The notes: generated by a model not told the origin, from the sequence alone. A stretch of 64,000 nt of DNA from Stenotrophomonas rhizophila (GCF_001704155.1 NZ_CP016294.1:3283501-3347500); one strand, 5' to 3'. Shown: positions 1 through 9,833, numbered from the stretch's first letter. Numbers and translations: made by a program.

Positions 1-316
1 TTTCCAGCAGCACCAGGCAGCGCTTCTGCGCCAGCGGCTCGCCGCCGGTCACGCACACGTGGTGGACGCCCTGGGCCAGCACTTCGCGCACGATCTCGTC
101 GATATCCCACCAGGTGCCGCCGTGGAAGGCGTAGGCGGTGTCGCAGTAGGTGCAGCGCAGCGGGCAGCCGGTCAGGCGCACGAACACGGTCGGCCAGCCG
201 GCGGTATCGGCTTCGCCCTGCAGGGAGGTGAAGATCTCGGTGATCTTCAGCCGTGGCAGGGGCGACTGCACGATCTCGCTAGGGAGCGCGGCGGCGGCGG
301 ACAGGGGGCTGGTCAT
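1..316 (-). CDS. queE: 7-carboxy-7-deazaguanine synthase QueE (3' part outside window)
   Basis: Radical-SAM enzyme that converts 6-carboxytetrahydropterin to 7-carboxy-7-deazaguanine in queuosine and preQ0 synthesis. Reading minus from the ATG at 316, the first ~105 residues are visible. They include the substrate-loop motif EIFTSLQGE and the cluster-binding CX3CX2C motif GCPLRCTYCDT (Cys51, Cys55, Cys58), followed by a CVTGGEPL motif. The C-terminal half lies beyond base 1. It sits downstream of tol-pal-cpoB, separated by a GTAG repeat, as in other Xanthomonadaceae where queE and queC follow cpoB. Family assignment is firm; only the C-terminus is unseen. Confidence 0.93.
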   Translation of the reverse strand, partial: MTSPLSAAAALPSEIVQSPLPRLKITEIFTSLQGEADTAGWPTVFVRLTGCPLRCTYCDTAYAFHGGTWWDIDEIVREVLAQGVHHVCVTGGEPLAQKRCLVLLE

Positions 317-352
317 CGTGGGGGTCTGGTGTGCGGTTACGGAAACGAGAGC

Positions 353-375
353 AGCCAGGCAGGGCCTGGCTCTAC
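353..375 (-). repeat. GTAG palindromic repeat (SMAG/REP-like, CCAGGC subfamily)
   Basis: Arms AGCCAGGC and GCCTGGCT around loop AGG, followed by CTAC, so on the minus strand the unit begins GTAG. It lies in the 116-bp gap between cpoB and queE. The same stem type recurs at 47161-47182. GTAG-ended palindromes of this size are the SMAG repeats known in Stenotrophomonas. Confidence 0.8.
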
Positions 376-432
376 GGTGCCCGAAACAGTCGGGCCAACC
401 TTTGATTATACCGGCCTTGGCCGGTCGGGGCC

Positions 433-1251
433 TCAGCGGATCTGCTGGCCGAGGCGGATGGCCTGCAGACGGTCCTGCGCGGTGCGCGCGGCGTCCGAGC
501 CGGGATAGGTGTTGACGACCTGCTCCAGGGTGGCCTGGGCTTCATCGATCCTGCCTTCGCCGTACTGGGAAAGGCCGATCTTCAACAGGCCACCAGAGGC
601 CTTGTCGTGGGTCGGGTAACGCGCGATGAGGTCGCGGAACTGCGCCTCGGCGAGCGGGAAATTGCGGGTGGCGTAGTAGCTTTCACCCAGCCAGTACAGC
701 GCGTTGGGGGTGTAGACGCCATTGGGATAGAGCTCGAGGAAGCTCAGGAACAGCTGGGCCGAGTCGTCGTACTTGCCGGCCTTGAGCGAATCAAAGGCCA
801 CGTTGTACGCGGTGCGCTCATCGCCACTGGCGGCAAGGCTGCCCGGGTCGCCGTGCACGGAGGGCGGCCGCTCGGTGGCGGCCACTGCCGGTGCGGCGGG
901 CTTGGGGGCAACGGCCGGTGCATTCGCGGCCGGAGCGGCCGGAAGGATCGGGGCCGAGCCACCTTCAATACGGTTCAGACGCCCGTCCAGGTCCAGGTAC
1001 TGGTCCTGCGAGGTCTGCTTGAGCTGGGCGTTTTCGTTCTGGAGCTGCTCAACCGTGCTCTGCAGCTGCTGGATCTGCTGCCGAAGCTGGTTGACCTGGT
1101 TCAACAGGTCCTGGTTGGAGCTGTTGTTGTAGGCCTGCTGCTCGAGCGCGCCAACGCGGTCGGCCAGGCTCTGCCGCTGGGCCTGCGCCGGTGCGGCAGC
1201 CACGAGGGCTGCCGCAACGACCAGCATCAGGGTTTTGATGCCGATGCGCAT
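433..1251 (-). CDS. cpoB: Cell division coordinator CpoB (YbgF), Tol-Pal associated
   Basis: Periplasmic protein of 272 residues that links Tol-Pal function to septal peptidoglycan synthesis. It has a Sec signal peptide ending near APAQA (about residue 24). A Gln-rich coiled coil follows (about 30-100, the trimerisation region), then an Ala/Pro linker and C-terminal TPR repeats (about 145-265; YNVAFDSLKAGKYDDSAQ and ALYWLGESYYATRNF are typical). It begins 3 bp after the pal stop, so the two are co-transcribed. Length and domain order match the family. Confidence 0.93.
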   Translation of the reverse strand: MRIGIKTLMLVVAAALVAAAPAQAQRQSLADRVGALEQQAYNNSSNQDLLNQVNQLRQQIQQLQSTVEQLQNENAQLKQTSQDQYLDLDGRLNRIEGGSAPILPAAPAANAPAVAPKPAAPAVAATERPPSVHGDPGSLAASGDERTAYNVAFDSLKAGKYDDSAQLFLSFLELYPNGVYTPNALYWLGESYYATRNFPLAEAQFRDLIARYPTHDKASGGLLKIGLSQYGEGRIDEAQATLEQVVNTYPGSDAARTAQDRLQAIRLGQQIR

Positions 1252-1254
1252 GGA

Positions 1255-1770
1255 TTACTGCGCGGTGTAGACGATTTCGACGCGACGGTTCTGCGACCAG
1301 CAACCTTCGTTCGACTCGGTGCAGGTCGGACGCTCTTCACCGTAGGACACGACGGTGATCTGGCTGGCCGAACCACCGTTGGCCTGCAGCGCCGAGGACA
1401 CGGCGTTGGCACGACGCTCACCCAGGGCCTGGTTGTAAGCGCGCGAACCGCGCTCGTCGGTGTGACCCTGCAGGGTCATGCGGGCCGACGGACGGTCACG
1501 CAGGTACTTGGCGTGGCAAGCCATCTGGGCCTGGAATTCCGGCTTGATTGCATCCTGGTCCAGGTCGAAGAACACAACGCGCTGGCGCAGGCAGGCGTCG
1601 GTGTCCAGGTCGCCCGGGCCGTACAGGCCGGAGGTCGACGGGCCGGTCGGCTGCGAGGTGCTGCCGGTGTCGACCGGAGCAGCAGGCTGTTCCTTGACCT
1701 TCTTGGAGCAACCGGCCAGAGCGGCCACGGACAGCAGGGAGACAAGCAAAACGCGGGTGGTCTTGTTCAT
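1255..1770 (-). CDS. pal: Peptidoglycan-associated lipoprotein Pal
   Basis: Outer-membrane lipoprotein of 171 residues that anchors the outer membrane to peptidoglycan and partners TolB. The signal peptide ends in lipobox LAGC, giving a mature N-terminal Cys20. The OmpA-like domain (about 60-170) shows VVFFDLDQDAI and the peptidoglycan-binding signature LQGHTDERGSRAYNQALGER. A Shine-Dalgarno-like AAAGGTAA precedes the ATG. Last-but-one gene of the tol operon, 65 bp downstream of tolB. Confidence 0.96.
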   Translation of the reverse strand: MNKTTRVLLVSLLSVAALAGCSKKVKEQPAAPVDTGSTSQPTGPSTSGLYGPGDLDTDACLRQRVVFFDLDQDAIKPEFQAQMACHAKYLRDRPSARMTLQGHTDERGSRAYNQALGERRANAVSSALQANGGSASQITVVSYGEERPTCTESNEGCWSQNRRVEIVYTAQ

Positions 1771-1835
1771 GTAGTTACCTTTGAGGCTCCTAAAGCCGGA
1801 TGTAGGGATGAATACGTGCGGATCTTAACACTCTG

Positions 1836-3158
1836 TTAGCGCTTTGTACGGTATGGCGACCAAGAAGGTTCGCGGACATCACCGTCGGCCAGTACCAGCC
1901 GCTGGCGCACGCGCGCATCAGCCGACACGGCATACAACACTCCACGACCACCCTCGCGGGCGGCATACAGCACCATGCTTGCGTTGGGCGCAAACGTGGG
2001 GGACTCGTCAAGCGAACCCGGCGACAGCGTGCTCCAGCGCGGCGAGCCCAGGCTGCTGTCCATCATCGCGATCTTGTAGGTATTGCCACTGCCCTGCGCC
2101 ACCACCAGCTTCTTGCCGTCGTAGGACATGCTCGGGGTGGCGTTGTAGTTGCCCTGGAAGGTCACGCGCGAGGCGCTGCCACCACTGGAGGAGACCTGGT
2201 AGATCTGCGGGCGGCCGCCACGGTCGGAGGTGAAGTAGACGCTGGAACCGTCTGCGCTCCAGGTCGGCTCGGTGTCGATGGCGAAGTGGTTGGTGAGCTG
2301 GGTGAGCTGCTTGCTGCCCAGGTCCATCACGTAGATTTCCGGGTTGCCGCTGCGCGACAGCGACAGGGCCAGGCGGCGGCCGTCCGGGGAGAACGACGGG
2401 GCGCTGTTGATGCCGCGGAAGCTGGTGACCAGCTCACGGGCGCCGGTGGCGATGTTCTGGATGTAGATCGCCGAATTGCCGCGCTCGAAGCTGACGTAGG
2501 CCAGGCGGTTGCCATCCGGGCTCCACGAGGGCGACAGCAGCGGTTCGGCCGAACGCACGATGGTCTGCGGGTTGAAGCCGTCCGAATCGGCCACCATCAG
2601 CGCGTAGCGCATGGCATCGCCCTTGCCGCTGGCGGTGACATAGGCGATGCGGGTCCAGAAGGCACCGCGCACACCGGTGATCTTTTCGTAGATGGCGTCG
2701 GCCATCTGGTGGGCGACGTCGCGCATGGCATTGCCACGGGCGGTCATCGCCAGGCCCAGCAGGCGCTCGCCCTTGGGCACGTCATACAGCTCATATTCGA
2801 CGCGGTAGGCGCCAGCACCGGCGTCCATGACCCGGCCGACCACGATGTAGTTCTGCTTCAGCGCGCGCCAGGTGGCGAACTGGATCTCGCCGCCACGGGT
2901 TGGCTTTTCGACGATCTGCGCTTCGGGGAGGGTGCGGAACTGGCCCGAACGCTCCAGATCGGCGCGGACCACCTGCGCCACATCGGTCTGCGGGGCGGCG
3001 GCCGAGCCCTGGTAGGGCATGGGCACTACGGTGATGGGCAGCGCGGAGGCGTTGCCGCCGATGATGTCGATGTCCAGGCCCCTCTGCTGCGCAGCGGCGG
3101 CAAGTGGCAGGAACAACAAAGCCGCGAACACGGCAAACCAGCGAGGCATCTTCTTCAT
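1836..3158 (-). CDS. tolB: Tol-Pal system beta-propeller protein TolB
   Basis: Periplasmic protein of 440 residues that binds Pal and TolA during outer-membrane constriction. The start chosen is the ATG at 3158, because it opens a clean signal peptide ([20 protein letters not shown], cleaved after AAA). An in-frame TTG 21 codons upstream would add an unlikely polar extension. An N-terminal alpha/beta domain (about 25-165) is followed by a six-bladed WD40-like propeller with repeats such as [19 protein letters not shown] and [17 protein letters not shown]. No strong Shine-Dalgarno precedes the ATG, and a 19-codon ORF ends just upstream (see findings). Confidence 0.95.
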   Translation of the reverse strand: MKKMPRWFAVFAALLFLPLAAAAQQRGLDIDIIGGNASALPITVVPMPYQGSAAAPQTDVAQVVRADLERSGQFRTLPEAQIVEKPTRGGEIQFATWRALKQNYIVVGRVMDAGAGAYRVEYELYDVPKGERLLGLAMTARGNAMRDVAHQMADAIYEKITGVRGAFWTRIAYVTASGKGDAMRYALMVADSDGFNPQTIVRSAEPLLSPSWSPDGNRLAYVSFERGNSAIYIQNIATGARELVTSFRGINSAPSFSPDGRRLALSLSRSGNPEIYVMDLGSKQLTQLTNHFAIDTEPTWSADGSSVYFTSDRGGRPQIYQVSSSGGSASRVTFQGNYNATPSMSYDGKKLVVAQGSGNTYKIAMMDSSLGSPRWSTLSPGSLDESPTFAPNASMVLYAAREGGRGVLYAVSADARVRQRLVLADGDVREPSWSPYRTKR

Positions 3159-3165
3159 GGGCGCT

Positions 3166-3225
3166 CTATAGGGGGAAAACCAGAACGAGGGATAACAGCA
3201 GTGCGGTGAACGGTTTCGCAATCAT
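3166..3225 (-). CDS. Possible 19-residue hydrophobic leader ORF before tolB
   Basis: An ATG at 3225 opens a 19-codon frame ending in TAG (3166-3168), 7 bp before the tolB ATG. The peptide [19 protein letters not shown] is almost entirely hydrophobic. It fills part of the otherwise empty 154-bp tolA-tolB gap. No Shine-Dalgarno is visible in front of it, so translation is unproven. It could couple translation into tolB, which itself lacks a clear ribosome site, or it may be chance. Confidence 0.25.
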   Translation of the reverse strand: MIAKPFTALLLSLVLVFPL

Positions 3226-3312
3226 GAACCAACCGGGTGTGAAATCCGAGTGGTCATGCTACGAAAAATCACATGTCATTAACGAAATCGGGCACCGCCT
3301 GCCCGCCCGGGA

Positions 3313-4374
3313 TCAGTTGTCCTGGGCGGTAAAGGTGAAGTTGAGCTGGCGCGAGAACACCTCTTCGAAGCCGCGGTACGGCAGCGGCTGGGCGTTGAGC
3401 ACGGCCGCTTCGATCGAACGGCGGCCGGCCTCGTCGAACGGGCAATCCGGGCTGACCTTGGCCGAATTCACGTTGCCGCCGGGCAGCTGCACGATCACGA
3501 TCTTGCAGCGCTGGCCGAACGGCACGTTGTCCGGGCGGGTCCACGCCGCCAGCACCTTCTGCTGGATCGCTGCCGCGTACTTGGCACGCAGGTCATCGCT
3601 GGTACCGCCGCCGCCGGCGGCCGGCTGGGCGGCGCCGCTGGAGCCGGCGGTGGACTGGCCTGCGGCGGCACGCGCGGCAGCCAGCTGGCGCAGCTTCTGC
3701 TCGGCGAGCTTCGCTTCCTTCTCGGCGGCCTCGCGGCGGCTGCGGATCTCGGCGATCTTCTTCTGGCGCTCGGCTTCGGCCTTGACGTCGTTGGCCTTCT
3801 GCTCCTGCTCGGCCAGCTTCTTCTTCCGCGCGGCCTCTTCCTGCTGCTTGGCCAGGCGCAGTTTCTGTTCGGCCTCTTCCACGCGCTTGCGCTCGGTCAG
3901 GTCGATCTGCTCCTGGCGGCGCTTGGCTTCCTGCTCCTGCTTGGCCTTCTCGGCGGAAATCGACATCGCGTTGACCGCGGCCTGGTCGACGGTGTCGGGC
4001 TGGGCGATGCGTTCCTGCGCGTTCTGCTGCTGCGGGGTGGGCGCGTCCTGCGGGCGCGGCTCGGGCAGCGGCTGTGGCGGCGGCACGGTGTCTTCTTCCA
4101 CCGGGGTCGGCTCGGCCACCGGCTCGGGCAGGTCAGGCAGTTTTTCCGAGGCACGCAGCGCCTGGCGTGCCGCAGCGGCTTCCGAGGCCGACAGCTGCAG
4201 GCTGGCTTCAATGGCCGGATCGCCGGCGGCCGCTTCGGTGCTGCGCTGGGGTGACCACAGCCAGGCGGCGATGAACACCAGCGCGAGCAGCACGTGGACC
4301 AGGATCGCAAGTGCGATCGGCAGGCCCCACTCGCCTTCCGGCTGGCGCTGCGGTGGCAGGGCTTCAGCGTGCAT
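3313..4374 (-). CDS. tolA: Cell envelope integrity protein TolA
   Basis: Inner-membrane protein of 353 residues spanning the periplasm to connect TolQR with TolB/Pal. One N-terminal membrane helix (about 19-40, IALAILVHVLLALVFIAAWL) carries the conserved SHxxH-like ILVHVLL segment. A Pro-rich stretch follows, then a long Ala/Lys/Glu/Arg coiled coil (about 135-250). The C-terminal TolA/TonB-like globular domain (about 260-353) contains WTRPDNVPFGQRCKI. The gene overlaps the end of tolR by 11 bp, indicating translational coupling. Confidence 0.95.
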   Translation of the reverse strand: MHAEALPPQRQPEGEWGLPIALAILVHVLLALVFIAAWLWSPQRSTEAAAGDPAIEASLQLSASEAAAARQALRASEKLPDLPEPVAEPTPVEEDTVPPPQPLPEPRPQDAPTPQQQNAQERIAQPDTVDQAAVNAMSISAEKAKQEQEAKRRQEQIDLTERKRVEEAEQKLRLAKQQEEAARKKKLAEQEQKANDVKAEAERQKKIAEIRSRREAAEKEAKLAEQKLRQLAAARAAAGQSTAGSSGAAQPAAGGGGTSDDLRAKYAAAIQQKVLAAWTRPDNVPFGQRCKIVIVQLPGGNVNSAKVSPDCPFDEAGRRSIEAAVLNAQPLPYRGFEEVFSRQLNFTFTAQDN

Positions 4375-4792
4375 CGGTCGCCAGGCCCACCTTTTCCACG
4401 TTGGCGCGCTTGATCACGTCCATCGCCGCGACCACCTTTTCATAGGCCACGGCCTTGTCGGCGGCCACGATCACGCGCAGGTTCTTGTCCTGTGCGGCGA
4501 GCGCGCCGAGCTGGGCCTGCAGCTGGCCGGCGTCCATCGGGGCCGGCTCCTTGGCTTCCGGCAGCTTCAGGCTGAGCTGGCCGTCCAGGCGCACCGAGAC
4601 GATCACCGGGTCCTGCTTGCTCTCCAGCGCCTTGGCCTGCGAACTGGGCAGGTCCACTTCAAAGCTCAGGGTGAGCAGCGGCGCGGTGACCATGAAGATG
4701 ATCAACAGCACCAGCATGACGTCGATGTACGGCACGACGTTGATTTCGGATTTGAGCTTGCGGCGCTTGCGGCGGCCGATGGCAGCGGTCAT
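4364..4792 (-). CDS. tolR: Tol-Pal proton-channel subunit TolR
   Basis: ExbD/TolR family protein of 142 residues. It forms the proton channel with TolQ and energises TolA. The start at 4792 gives MTAAIGRRKRRKLKSEINVV, the usual cytoplasmic head. One membrane helix follows (about 22-42) with the essential Asp in PYIDVMLVLLIIFMV, and a periplasmic domain. Further in-frame sequence upstream belongs to the tolQ tail region and is not part of the protein. Order tolQ-tolR-tolA is conserved. Confidence 0.95.
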   Translation of the reverse strand: MTAAIGRRKRRKLKSEINVVPYIDVMLVLLIIFMVTAPLLTLSFEVDLPSSQAKALESKQDPVIVSVRLDGQLSLKLPEAKEPAPMDAGQLQAQLGALAAQDKNLRVIVAADKAVAYEKVVAAMDVIKRANVEKVGLATDAR

Positions 4793-4815
4793 GGCGTGAT
4801 CCTTGTGCTGGGCGC

Positions 4816-5595
4816 TTACTCGTCGCCCGCGGACTGGCGCTGCAGGATCGAGCTGAACTCTTCGGCGAAGGTCTCGAAGCGGACCGACAGGCGCTCGACG
4901 CGGGTGGTGAAGCGGTTGTAGGCCCACACCGCCGGGATGGCCACGAACAGGCCGATGGCGGTGGCGAACAGGGCTTCGGAAATACCCGGTGCAACCGAGG
5001 CGATACCGGCCTGCTCACCGCTGTTGATCATGTCGTGCATGGTCACCATGATGCCGAACACGGTGCCGACCAGGCCCACGTAGGGGGCGGTGGAACCGAT
5101 GTTGGCCAGCAGCTCCAGGCTGCGCTCCATCTGGTCCACTTCACGGGTGAAGGTGGTGCGCATGGCGCGCTGGGCGCCTTCGAGCTGGGCGCGGCCATCC
5201 AGCCGGCGCTTGTCGCGCAGACGGGTGAATTCGCGGAAACCGGCCTCGAAGATCGCCTCCAGGCCGCCCACCTTGCGGTTGCGGTCGGTGGCAGCGCTGT
5301 ACAGCTTGCCCAGGTCGGCACCGGACCAGAAGCGGCTTTCGAACTCATCGGCTTCGCGGTTGGCGGCGTTGAACACGCGCGCCTTGCGGAAGATGATCAC
5401 CCAGCTGATGAACGAGCCGGCAAGCAGCAGCAGCACGATGATCTTCACCGGCAGGCTGGCCTTGATCATCAGGTCCAGGTAATTGATGCCACCGCCGTGC
5501 GCGGCTTGGGCGACGGTCTGCGACGCGGCGCTGGTGACTTCCTGCGGCAGCGCTTCGACCACCGTGGCCTGCAGGGCCAGGAGCATTCCGATCAT
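4816..5595 (-). CDS. tolQ: Tol-Pal proton-channel subunit TolQ
   Basis: MotA/TolQ/ExbB family inner-membrane protein of 259 residues. Three hydrophobic segments are visible: VKIIVLLLLAGSFISWVIIF near 50-70, LANIGSTAPYVGLVGTVFGI near 165-185, and ISEALFATAIGLFVAIPAVW near 205-225. These match the family topology, including the Gly-rich GLVGTVFGIM. GAGGAAC lies about 6 bp before the ATG at 5595. First gene of the tolQRAB-pal-cpoB run, downstream of ybgC. Confidence 0.95.
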   Translation of the reverse strand: MIGMLLALQATVVEALPQEVTSAASQTVAQAAHGGGINYLDLMIKASLPVKIIVLLLLAGSFISWVIIFRKARVFNAANREADEFESRFWSGADLGKLYSAATDRNRKVGGLEAIFEAGFREFTRLRDKRRLDGRAQLEGAQRAMRTTFTREVDQMERSLELLANIGSTAPYVGLVGTVFGIMVTMHDMINSGEQAGIASVAPGISEALFATAIGLFVAIPAVWAYNRFTTRVERLSVRFETFAEEFSSILQRQSAGDE

Positions 5596-5605
5596 CCGTT
5601 GTTCC

Positions 5606-6037
5606 TCAATATGCGGCTATTTGAATTACGTGGGGTTTCAGCGCGGCGTGGAGAACATCGTCCATGCCGCGCGGCTTGAATGTGGCAGCGTCCAGTGCCG
5701 CGATTTTCACCTGCGCGGTCAGCAGCGTTTCATCGCCGCGACACACCGCCTGGTCGAACACCATGCTGGCGCGCTTGCACTGCACCAGCGTGGCGGTCAC
5801 CGCCAGCGCGTCGTCCAGCCGCGCCGGCTTGAGGAACTCCATGGTCATCGACCGGACCGCGAACACCAGGCCATGCTCGGTGCGGGTGCGTTCCTGGCCG
5901 TAGCCCAGGGCCCGCATCCATTCGGTGCGCGCCCGCTCCATGAAGGCCACGTAGCGGGCGTGGTAGACCACCCCGCCAGCGTCGGTATCTTCCCAATATA
6001 TGCGTGTCGGCCAACTGAACCGCAGGTCAACCGACAT
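5606..6037 (-). CDS. ybgC: Acyl-CoA thioester hydrolase YbgC (tol-pal associated)
   Basis: Cytoplasmic 4-hydroxybenzoyl-CoA-thioesterase-type hot-dog protein of 143 residues. The catalytic signature [20 protein letters not shown] is near the N-terminus, with the acidic residue expected for this family. GGAGG lies 6 bp before the ATG and inside the 3' end of ruvB, and the genes overlap by 11 bp. It is almost always the first gene of the tol-pal operon and may act on phospholipid-derived acyl groups, though its physiological substrate is unsettled. Confidence 0.93.
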   Translation of the reverse strand: MSVDLRFSWPTRIYWEDTDAGGVVYHARYVAFMERARTEWMRALGYGQERTRTEHGLVFAVRSMTMEFLKPARLDDALAVTATLVQCKRASMVFDQAVCRGDETLLTAQVKIAALDAATFKPRGMDDVLHAALKPHVIQIAAY

Positions 6038-7067
6038 CCGGCACCTCCGCGAACAGGTCGGCCGGGGGATTCTTCGGCTTCAGGCCCAGGTGGCGGTAGG
6101 CCTTCTGGGTAGCCATGCGGCCGCGCGCGGTGCGCACCAGGAAGCCCTGCTGGATCAGGTAGGGTTCGACCACATCTTCCAGGGTGCCGCGCTCTTCGGA
6201 CAGGGCCGCGGCCATTGATTCCACGCCTACCGGGCCGCCGTCGAAGTAATCGATCAGCGTGCGCAGCATGCGCCGGTCGAGGTCGTCGAAGCCTTCCGGG
6301 TCCACCTTCAGCATCTGCATGGCGGCCTGCGCCACTTCTTGGTCGATATGGCCGGCGGCCTTGACCTGGGCGTAGTCGCGCACCCGGCGCAGCAGCCGGT
6401 TGGCGATACGCGGGGTGCCGCGCGAACGCCGCGCGATTTCCGCCGCGCCATCGGCGGTGCAGTCGATGCCGAGGATGGCCGCCGAGCGCCGGACGATCCT
6501 GGTCAGCTCTTCGGGGGTGTAGAACTCCAGCCGGTGCACGATGCCGAAGCGGTCGCGCAGCGGCGCGGTCAGCAGGCCGGCCCGGGTGGTGGCGCCGATC
6601 AGGGTGAACGGCGGCAGGTCGATCTTGATCGAGCGGGCCGCAGGGCCCTCGCCGATCATGATGTCGATCTGGAAATCTTCCATCGCCGGGTACAGCACTT
6701 CTTCCACCACCGGCGACAGGCGGTGGATTTCATCGATGAACAGCACGTCGTGCGGCTGCAGGTTGGTGAGCAGCGCGGCCAGGTCGCCGGCTTTTTCGAT
6801 CACCGGCCCGGAGGTCACCCGCAGCGCCACGCCCAGCTCGTTGGCGATGACGTGGCTCAGGGTGGTCTTGCCCAAGCCCGGCGGCCCGAAGATCAGCACA
6901 TGGTCCAGCGCATCGCCGCGGGCCTTGGCCGCTTCGATGTAGATCGACAGCTGCTCGCGCACGGGCGCCTGGCCAAGGTAATCGGCCATGCGCTTGGGGC
7001 GGATGCTGGCGTCGGTGGTGTCATCCTCGCGGGTGGCACCGGCGCCGATGATGCGGTCGTCGGTCAT
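6027..7067 (-). CDS. ruvB: Holliday junction branch migration ATPase RuvB
   Basis: Hexameric AAA+ motor of 346 residues that drives branch migration with RuvA. The start at 7067 gives [16 protein letters not shown], and an in-frame upstream extension is not expected for the family. Walker A is GPPGLGKTT, Walker B is [10 protein letters not shown], and sensor motifs are [18 protein letters not shown]. The C-terminal winged helix contains [15 protein letters not shown]. It is separated from ruvA by kup and overlaps ybgC. Confidence 0.97.
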   Translation of the reverse strand: MTDDRIIGAGATREDDTTDASIRPKRMADYLGQAPVREQLSIYIEAAKARGDALDHVLIFGPPGLGKTTLSHVIANELGVALRVTSGPVIEKAGDLAALLTNLQPHDVLFIDEIHRLSPVVEEVLYPAMEDFQIDIMIGEGPAARSIKIDLPPFTLIGATTRAGLLTAPLRDRFGIVHRLEFYTPEELTRIVRRSAAILGIDCTADGAAEIARRSRGTPRIANRLLRRVRDYAQVKAAGHIDQEVAQAAMQMLKVDPEGFDDLDRRMLRTLIDYFDGGPVGVESMAAALSEERGTLEDVVEPYLIQQGFLVRTARGRMATQKAYRHLGLKPKNPPADLFAEVPDVG

Positions 7068-7112
7068 TGCCCGATTATGAAGCAATGACGCATGTTTCGG
7101 GGCTTCCTGCGG

Positions 7113-7134
7113 GCCGGCCAACGGCCGGCGCTAC
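7113..7134 (-). repeat. GTAG palindromic repeat (GTT-loop subfamily)
   Basis: Perfect 7-bp arms GCCGGCC and GGCCGGC around AAC, then GCTAC. It reads GTAGC then the stem on the minus strand. It lies 45 bp upstream of the ruvB ATG in the kup-ruvB gap. The rest of that gap (7135-7246) holds small GC hairpins, for example GGGGG AGAG CCCCC near 7150, but no gene. Confidence 0.85.
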
Positions 7135-7246
7135 CGATGACGCGTCTGGGGGAGAGCCCCCTTGTTGTTTAAGGGGGCGCGCCAACGGCGCGGGGATAAG
7201 GTGGAATGCCCCGGGACCCGAGGTTTGCGAAGCAAATCTTGGGCCG

Positions 7247-7281
7247 CAGGTCGAGGTCTGACGCAGTCAGATCTCGACCTG
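7247..7281 (-). terminator. Hairpin containing the kup stop codon
   Basis: Inverted repeat with arms CAGGTCGAGGTCTGAC and GTCAGATCTCGACCTG around GCA, a 16-bp stem with one G-T wobble. The right arm on the plus strand encodes the last residues and stop of kup (minus). There is no T-run, so it could stop polymerase weakly or protect the 3' end of the mRNA. Confidence 0.55.
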
Positions 7282-9186
7282 CGCGCCCAGCTCTACGAGG
7301 CGATTTCCTGGGATCCGGAAGAACCCGGTCGCCGGCGCCGCGTTCCGGTGCATCAGCGCGAACAGCTTGTCGCGCCAGATCGGCATGCCGCGGTTGGCGG
7401 TGGCCACAATGGTCTCGCGGCTGGCGAAGAAGGTGGTGTCCATCGGGTCGAAATAGATCCCGCCGTGGTCGCACGAGCGCATCAGCGCCAGCGGCACGTC
7501 CGGGGTTTCCATGAACCCGAAGCGCACGAACACGCGGTAGAACTCATCGCCCACCGATTCGATCTTCAGGCGCTTGCCTTCCATCGCGTACGGAATGGGC
7601 AGGGTTTCCACGTGCAGGAACACGTTGCGCTCGTGCAGCACCTTGTTGTGCTTGAGGTTGTGCATCAGCGCGTGCGGGGCCACCGAGGGGTCGGCGGTGA
7701 GGAACACCGCCGTGCCCGGCACCCGTACCGGCGGGGCCAGCATCAGCCCGGGCAGGAAGGTATCCAGCCGGATGCCGTCCTTGCGGATCTCATCGCGCAG
7801 CAGCTCGCGGCCACGCCGCCAGGTGCGCATCATGGTGAACAGCACGATGCCCAGCACCACCGGGAACCAGGCGCCCTGCAGCAGCTTGGCACCGTTGGCG
7901 ATCACAAAGCCCAGGTCGATGATGAAGAACACCACGCACAGCGGGATGATCCAGTAACGCGAGGTCGGCCACAGCGCGCGGGCCACCAGCGCCAGCAGCA
8001 GGGTATCGATGAGCATGGTCGCCGACACCGAGATGCCGTAGGCCACCGCCAGGTTGGAGGAGCTGCGGAAGGCCAGCACCAGCCCGATCACCATCACCGC
8101 GATGCCCCAGTTGATGCCGGGGATGTAGATCTGGCCGATGGTGTCGTGCGAGGTATGGGTGATGCGCATGCGCGGGATGTAGCCCAGCTGCATGGCCTGG
8201 CGCGAGACCGAGAACGCGCCGGTGATGACCGACTGCGAGGCGATCACCGCGGCCATGGTGGCCAGGATGATCATCGGATACAGCGCCCACTCCGGCACCG
8301 CTTCGAAGAACGGGTTCTTCACCGCTTCGGGGTTGTTGAGCACCAGCGCGCCCTGCCCCAGGTAGTTCAGCACCAGGCACGGCAGCACGAAGAAGTACCA
8401 GGCGTGGCGGATCGGCTTGGCCCCGAAGTGGCCCATGTCCGCATACAGCGCCTCGCCACCGGTCACCGCCAGCACCACCGCACCGAGGATGAAGATGCCG
8501 TGCCAGCCGTGCTCCATGAAGAAGCGCAGCGCCCACATCGGGTTGAAGGCCTTGAGCACTTCGGGCGAATCCACGATGTTCCAGATGCCGATCGCGGCCA
8601 GCGAAATGAACCAGATCGAGGTGATCGGCCCGAACAACTTGCCGATCTTCTCGGTGCCGAAGCGCTGCACGGCAAACACCGCCAACAGCACCACCACGGT
8701 GATCGGCACGATGAAGGCATGCAGGCCGGGGGCGGCCACCTCCAGGCCCTCCACCGCGCCCAGCACGGAAATGGCCGGGGTGATCACGCCGTCGCCGAAG
8801 AACAGCGAGGCGCCGAAGATGCCCAGGATGCCCACCACATAGGCCGAGCGCGACCCGTGGCGCAGGGTGCGCTGGGTCAGCGCCATCAACGCCATGATGC
8901 CGCCCTCGCCGTCGTTGTCGGCGCGCATGATGATGGTGACGTACTTCAGCGTCACCACGATGTTCAGCGCCCAGAACGCCAGCGACAGCACGCCCAGCAC
9001 GGTGTCGTGGTCGCTGTTGAGGCCGTAATGCGGCGAGAACGCTTCCTTCAGGGTATAGAGCGGGCTGGTACCGATGTCGCCGAACACCACGCCGATGGCG
9101 CCGACGATCAGGGCCAGGCCGCTGGCGGCCGGCGCATGGCCGTGCCCGTGCTGGCCGCTGTCGTGCTGGGTGGAAGAGGTGGACAT
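7267..9186 (-). CDS. kup: Low-affinity potassium transporter Kup
   Basis: KUP/HAK/KT family K+ uptake protein of 639 residues in the inner membrane. The N-terminal signature [20 protein letters not shown] is intact. About 12 membrane helices run to roughly residue 450, including [22 protein letters not shown]-terminal cytoplasmic domain of about 190 residues follows. A His-rich N-terminal tail ([12 protein letters not shown]) is unremarkable. It is inserted between ruvA and ruvB, as in Xanthomonas and relatives. Length fits the family. Confidence 0.95.
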   Translation of the reverse strand: MSTSSTQHDSGQHGHGHAPAASGLALIVGAIGVVFGDIGTSPLYTLKEAFSPHYGLNSDHDTVLGVLSLAFWALNIVVTLKYVTIIMRADNDGEGGIMALMALTQRTLRHGSRSAYVVGILGIFGASLFFGDGVITPAISVLGAVEGLEVAAPGLHAFIVPITVVVLLAVFAVQRFGTEKIGKLFGPITSIWFISLAAIGIWNIVDSPEVLKAFNPMWALRFFMEHGWHGIFILGAVVLAVTGGEALYADMGHFGAKPIRHAWYFFVLPCLVLNYLGQGALVLNNPEAVKNPFFEAVPEWALYPMIILATMAAVIASQSVITGAFSVSRQAMQLGYIPRMRITHTSHDTIGQIYIPGINWGIAVMVIGLVLAFRSSSNLAVAYGISVSATMLIDTLLLALVARALWPTSRYWIIPLCVVFFIIDLGFVIANGAKLLQGAWFPVVLGIVLFTMMRTWRRGRELLRDEIRKDGIRLDTFLPGLMLAPPVRVPGTAVFLTADPSVAPHALMHNLKHNKVLHERNVFLHVETLPIPYAMEGKRLKIESVGDEFYRVFVRFGFMETPDVPLALMRSCDHGGIYFDPMDTTFFASRETIVATANRGMPIWRDKLFALMHRNAAPATGFFRIPGNRLVELGAQVEI

Positions 9187-9232
9187 GGAACTCCGGGAGG
9201 GCGTCGGTCGGTAGGGAAAAAGGCCGGCGCGC

Positions 9233-9823
9233 TCAGCGCAGCGCGGCCTGCAGGGCCTTGCGGATCACGGTGGCGACATCATCGCCCTCGGCGTTGGCAT
9301 CGCGCGCCATGCGCGCGGCCTCGGTCGGCTTGTAGCCCAGCTGCTGCAGGGCCACGGTGGCTTCGGAGACCGGGTCGGTGGCCGGCGCTGCGCCGGCAAT
9401 GGGTGCACCGCCGCCGCCAAAATTGGCCGCGCGGTCGCGCAGCTCCAGCACCATGCGCTCGGCGGTCTTCTTGCCGATGCCCGGAATGCGGGTCAGCGCG
9501 GTGATGTCACCGGCCTGCACCATCTTCGCGAACTCATCCACGCTCACCCCGGACAGCACCGCCAGCGCGATCTTGGCGCCAATGCCGCTGACCTTCTGCA
9601 CATCGCGGAACAGGCGGCGCTCGCCCTCGCGCAGGAAGCCATACAGCGAGACGCTGTCTTCCTTCTGCGCGTAGTGGGTGAAGAGGGTGACCTCGCGGCC
9701 CAGTTCGGGCAGGTCGTAGAAGGTGCTCATCGGCGCCTCCAGCTCGTAGCCGACGCCGTTGACGTCGATCAGCAGCCACGGCGGCGCCTTGTACGCCACG
9801 ATCCCACGCAGACGACCAATCAT
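9233..9823 (-). CDS. ruvA: Holliday junction DNA helicase subunit RuvA
   Basis: Tetrameric junction-binding protein of 196 residues. An N-terminal OB fold ([20 protein letters not shown]) is followed by helix-hairpin-helix motifs ([19 protein letters not shown]). After a Gly/Ala-rich linker comes the C-terminal domain III that contacts RuvB ([20 protein letters not shown]). It follows ruvC by 10 bp. Confidence 0.97.
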   Translation of the reverse strand: MIGRLRGIVAYKAPPWLLIDVNGVGYELEAPMSTFYDLPELGREVTLFTHYAQKEDSVSLYGFLREGERRLFRDVQKVSGIGAKIALAVLSGVSVDEFAKMVQAGDITALTRIPGIGKKTAERMVLELRDRAANFGGGGAPIAGAAPATDPVSEATVALQQLGYKPTEAARMARDANAEGDDVATVIRKALQAALR

Positions 9824-9833
9824 GCAGATGTCC

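Noticed and set aside
3104-4921. Long open frame on the plus strand opposite tolA and tolR (about 600 codons)
   Set aside because: It mirrors the codon pattern of the well-supported minus-strand tol genes and has no family resemblance; antisense frames are common in GC-rich DNA.
7162-9504. Long plus-strand frame opposite kup (about 780 codons, His/Gln-rich)
   Set aside because: Complement of a clear Kup coding region; composition is that of a reverse-frame artefact.
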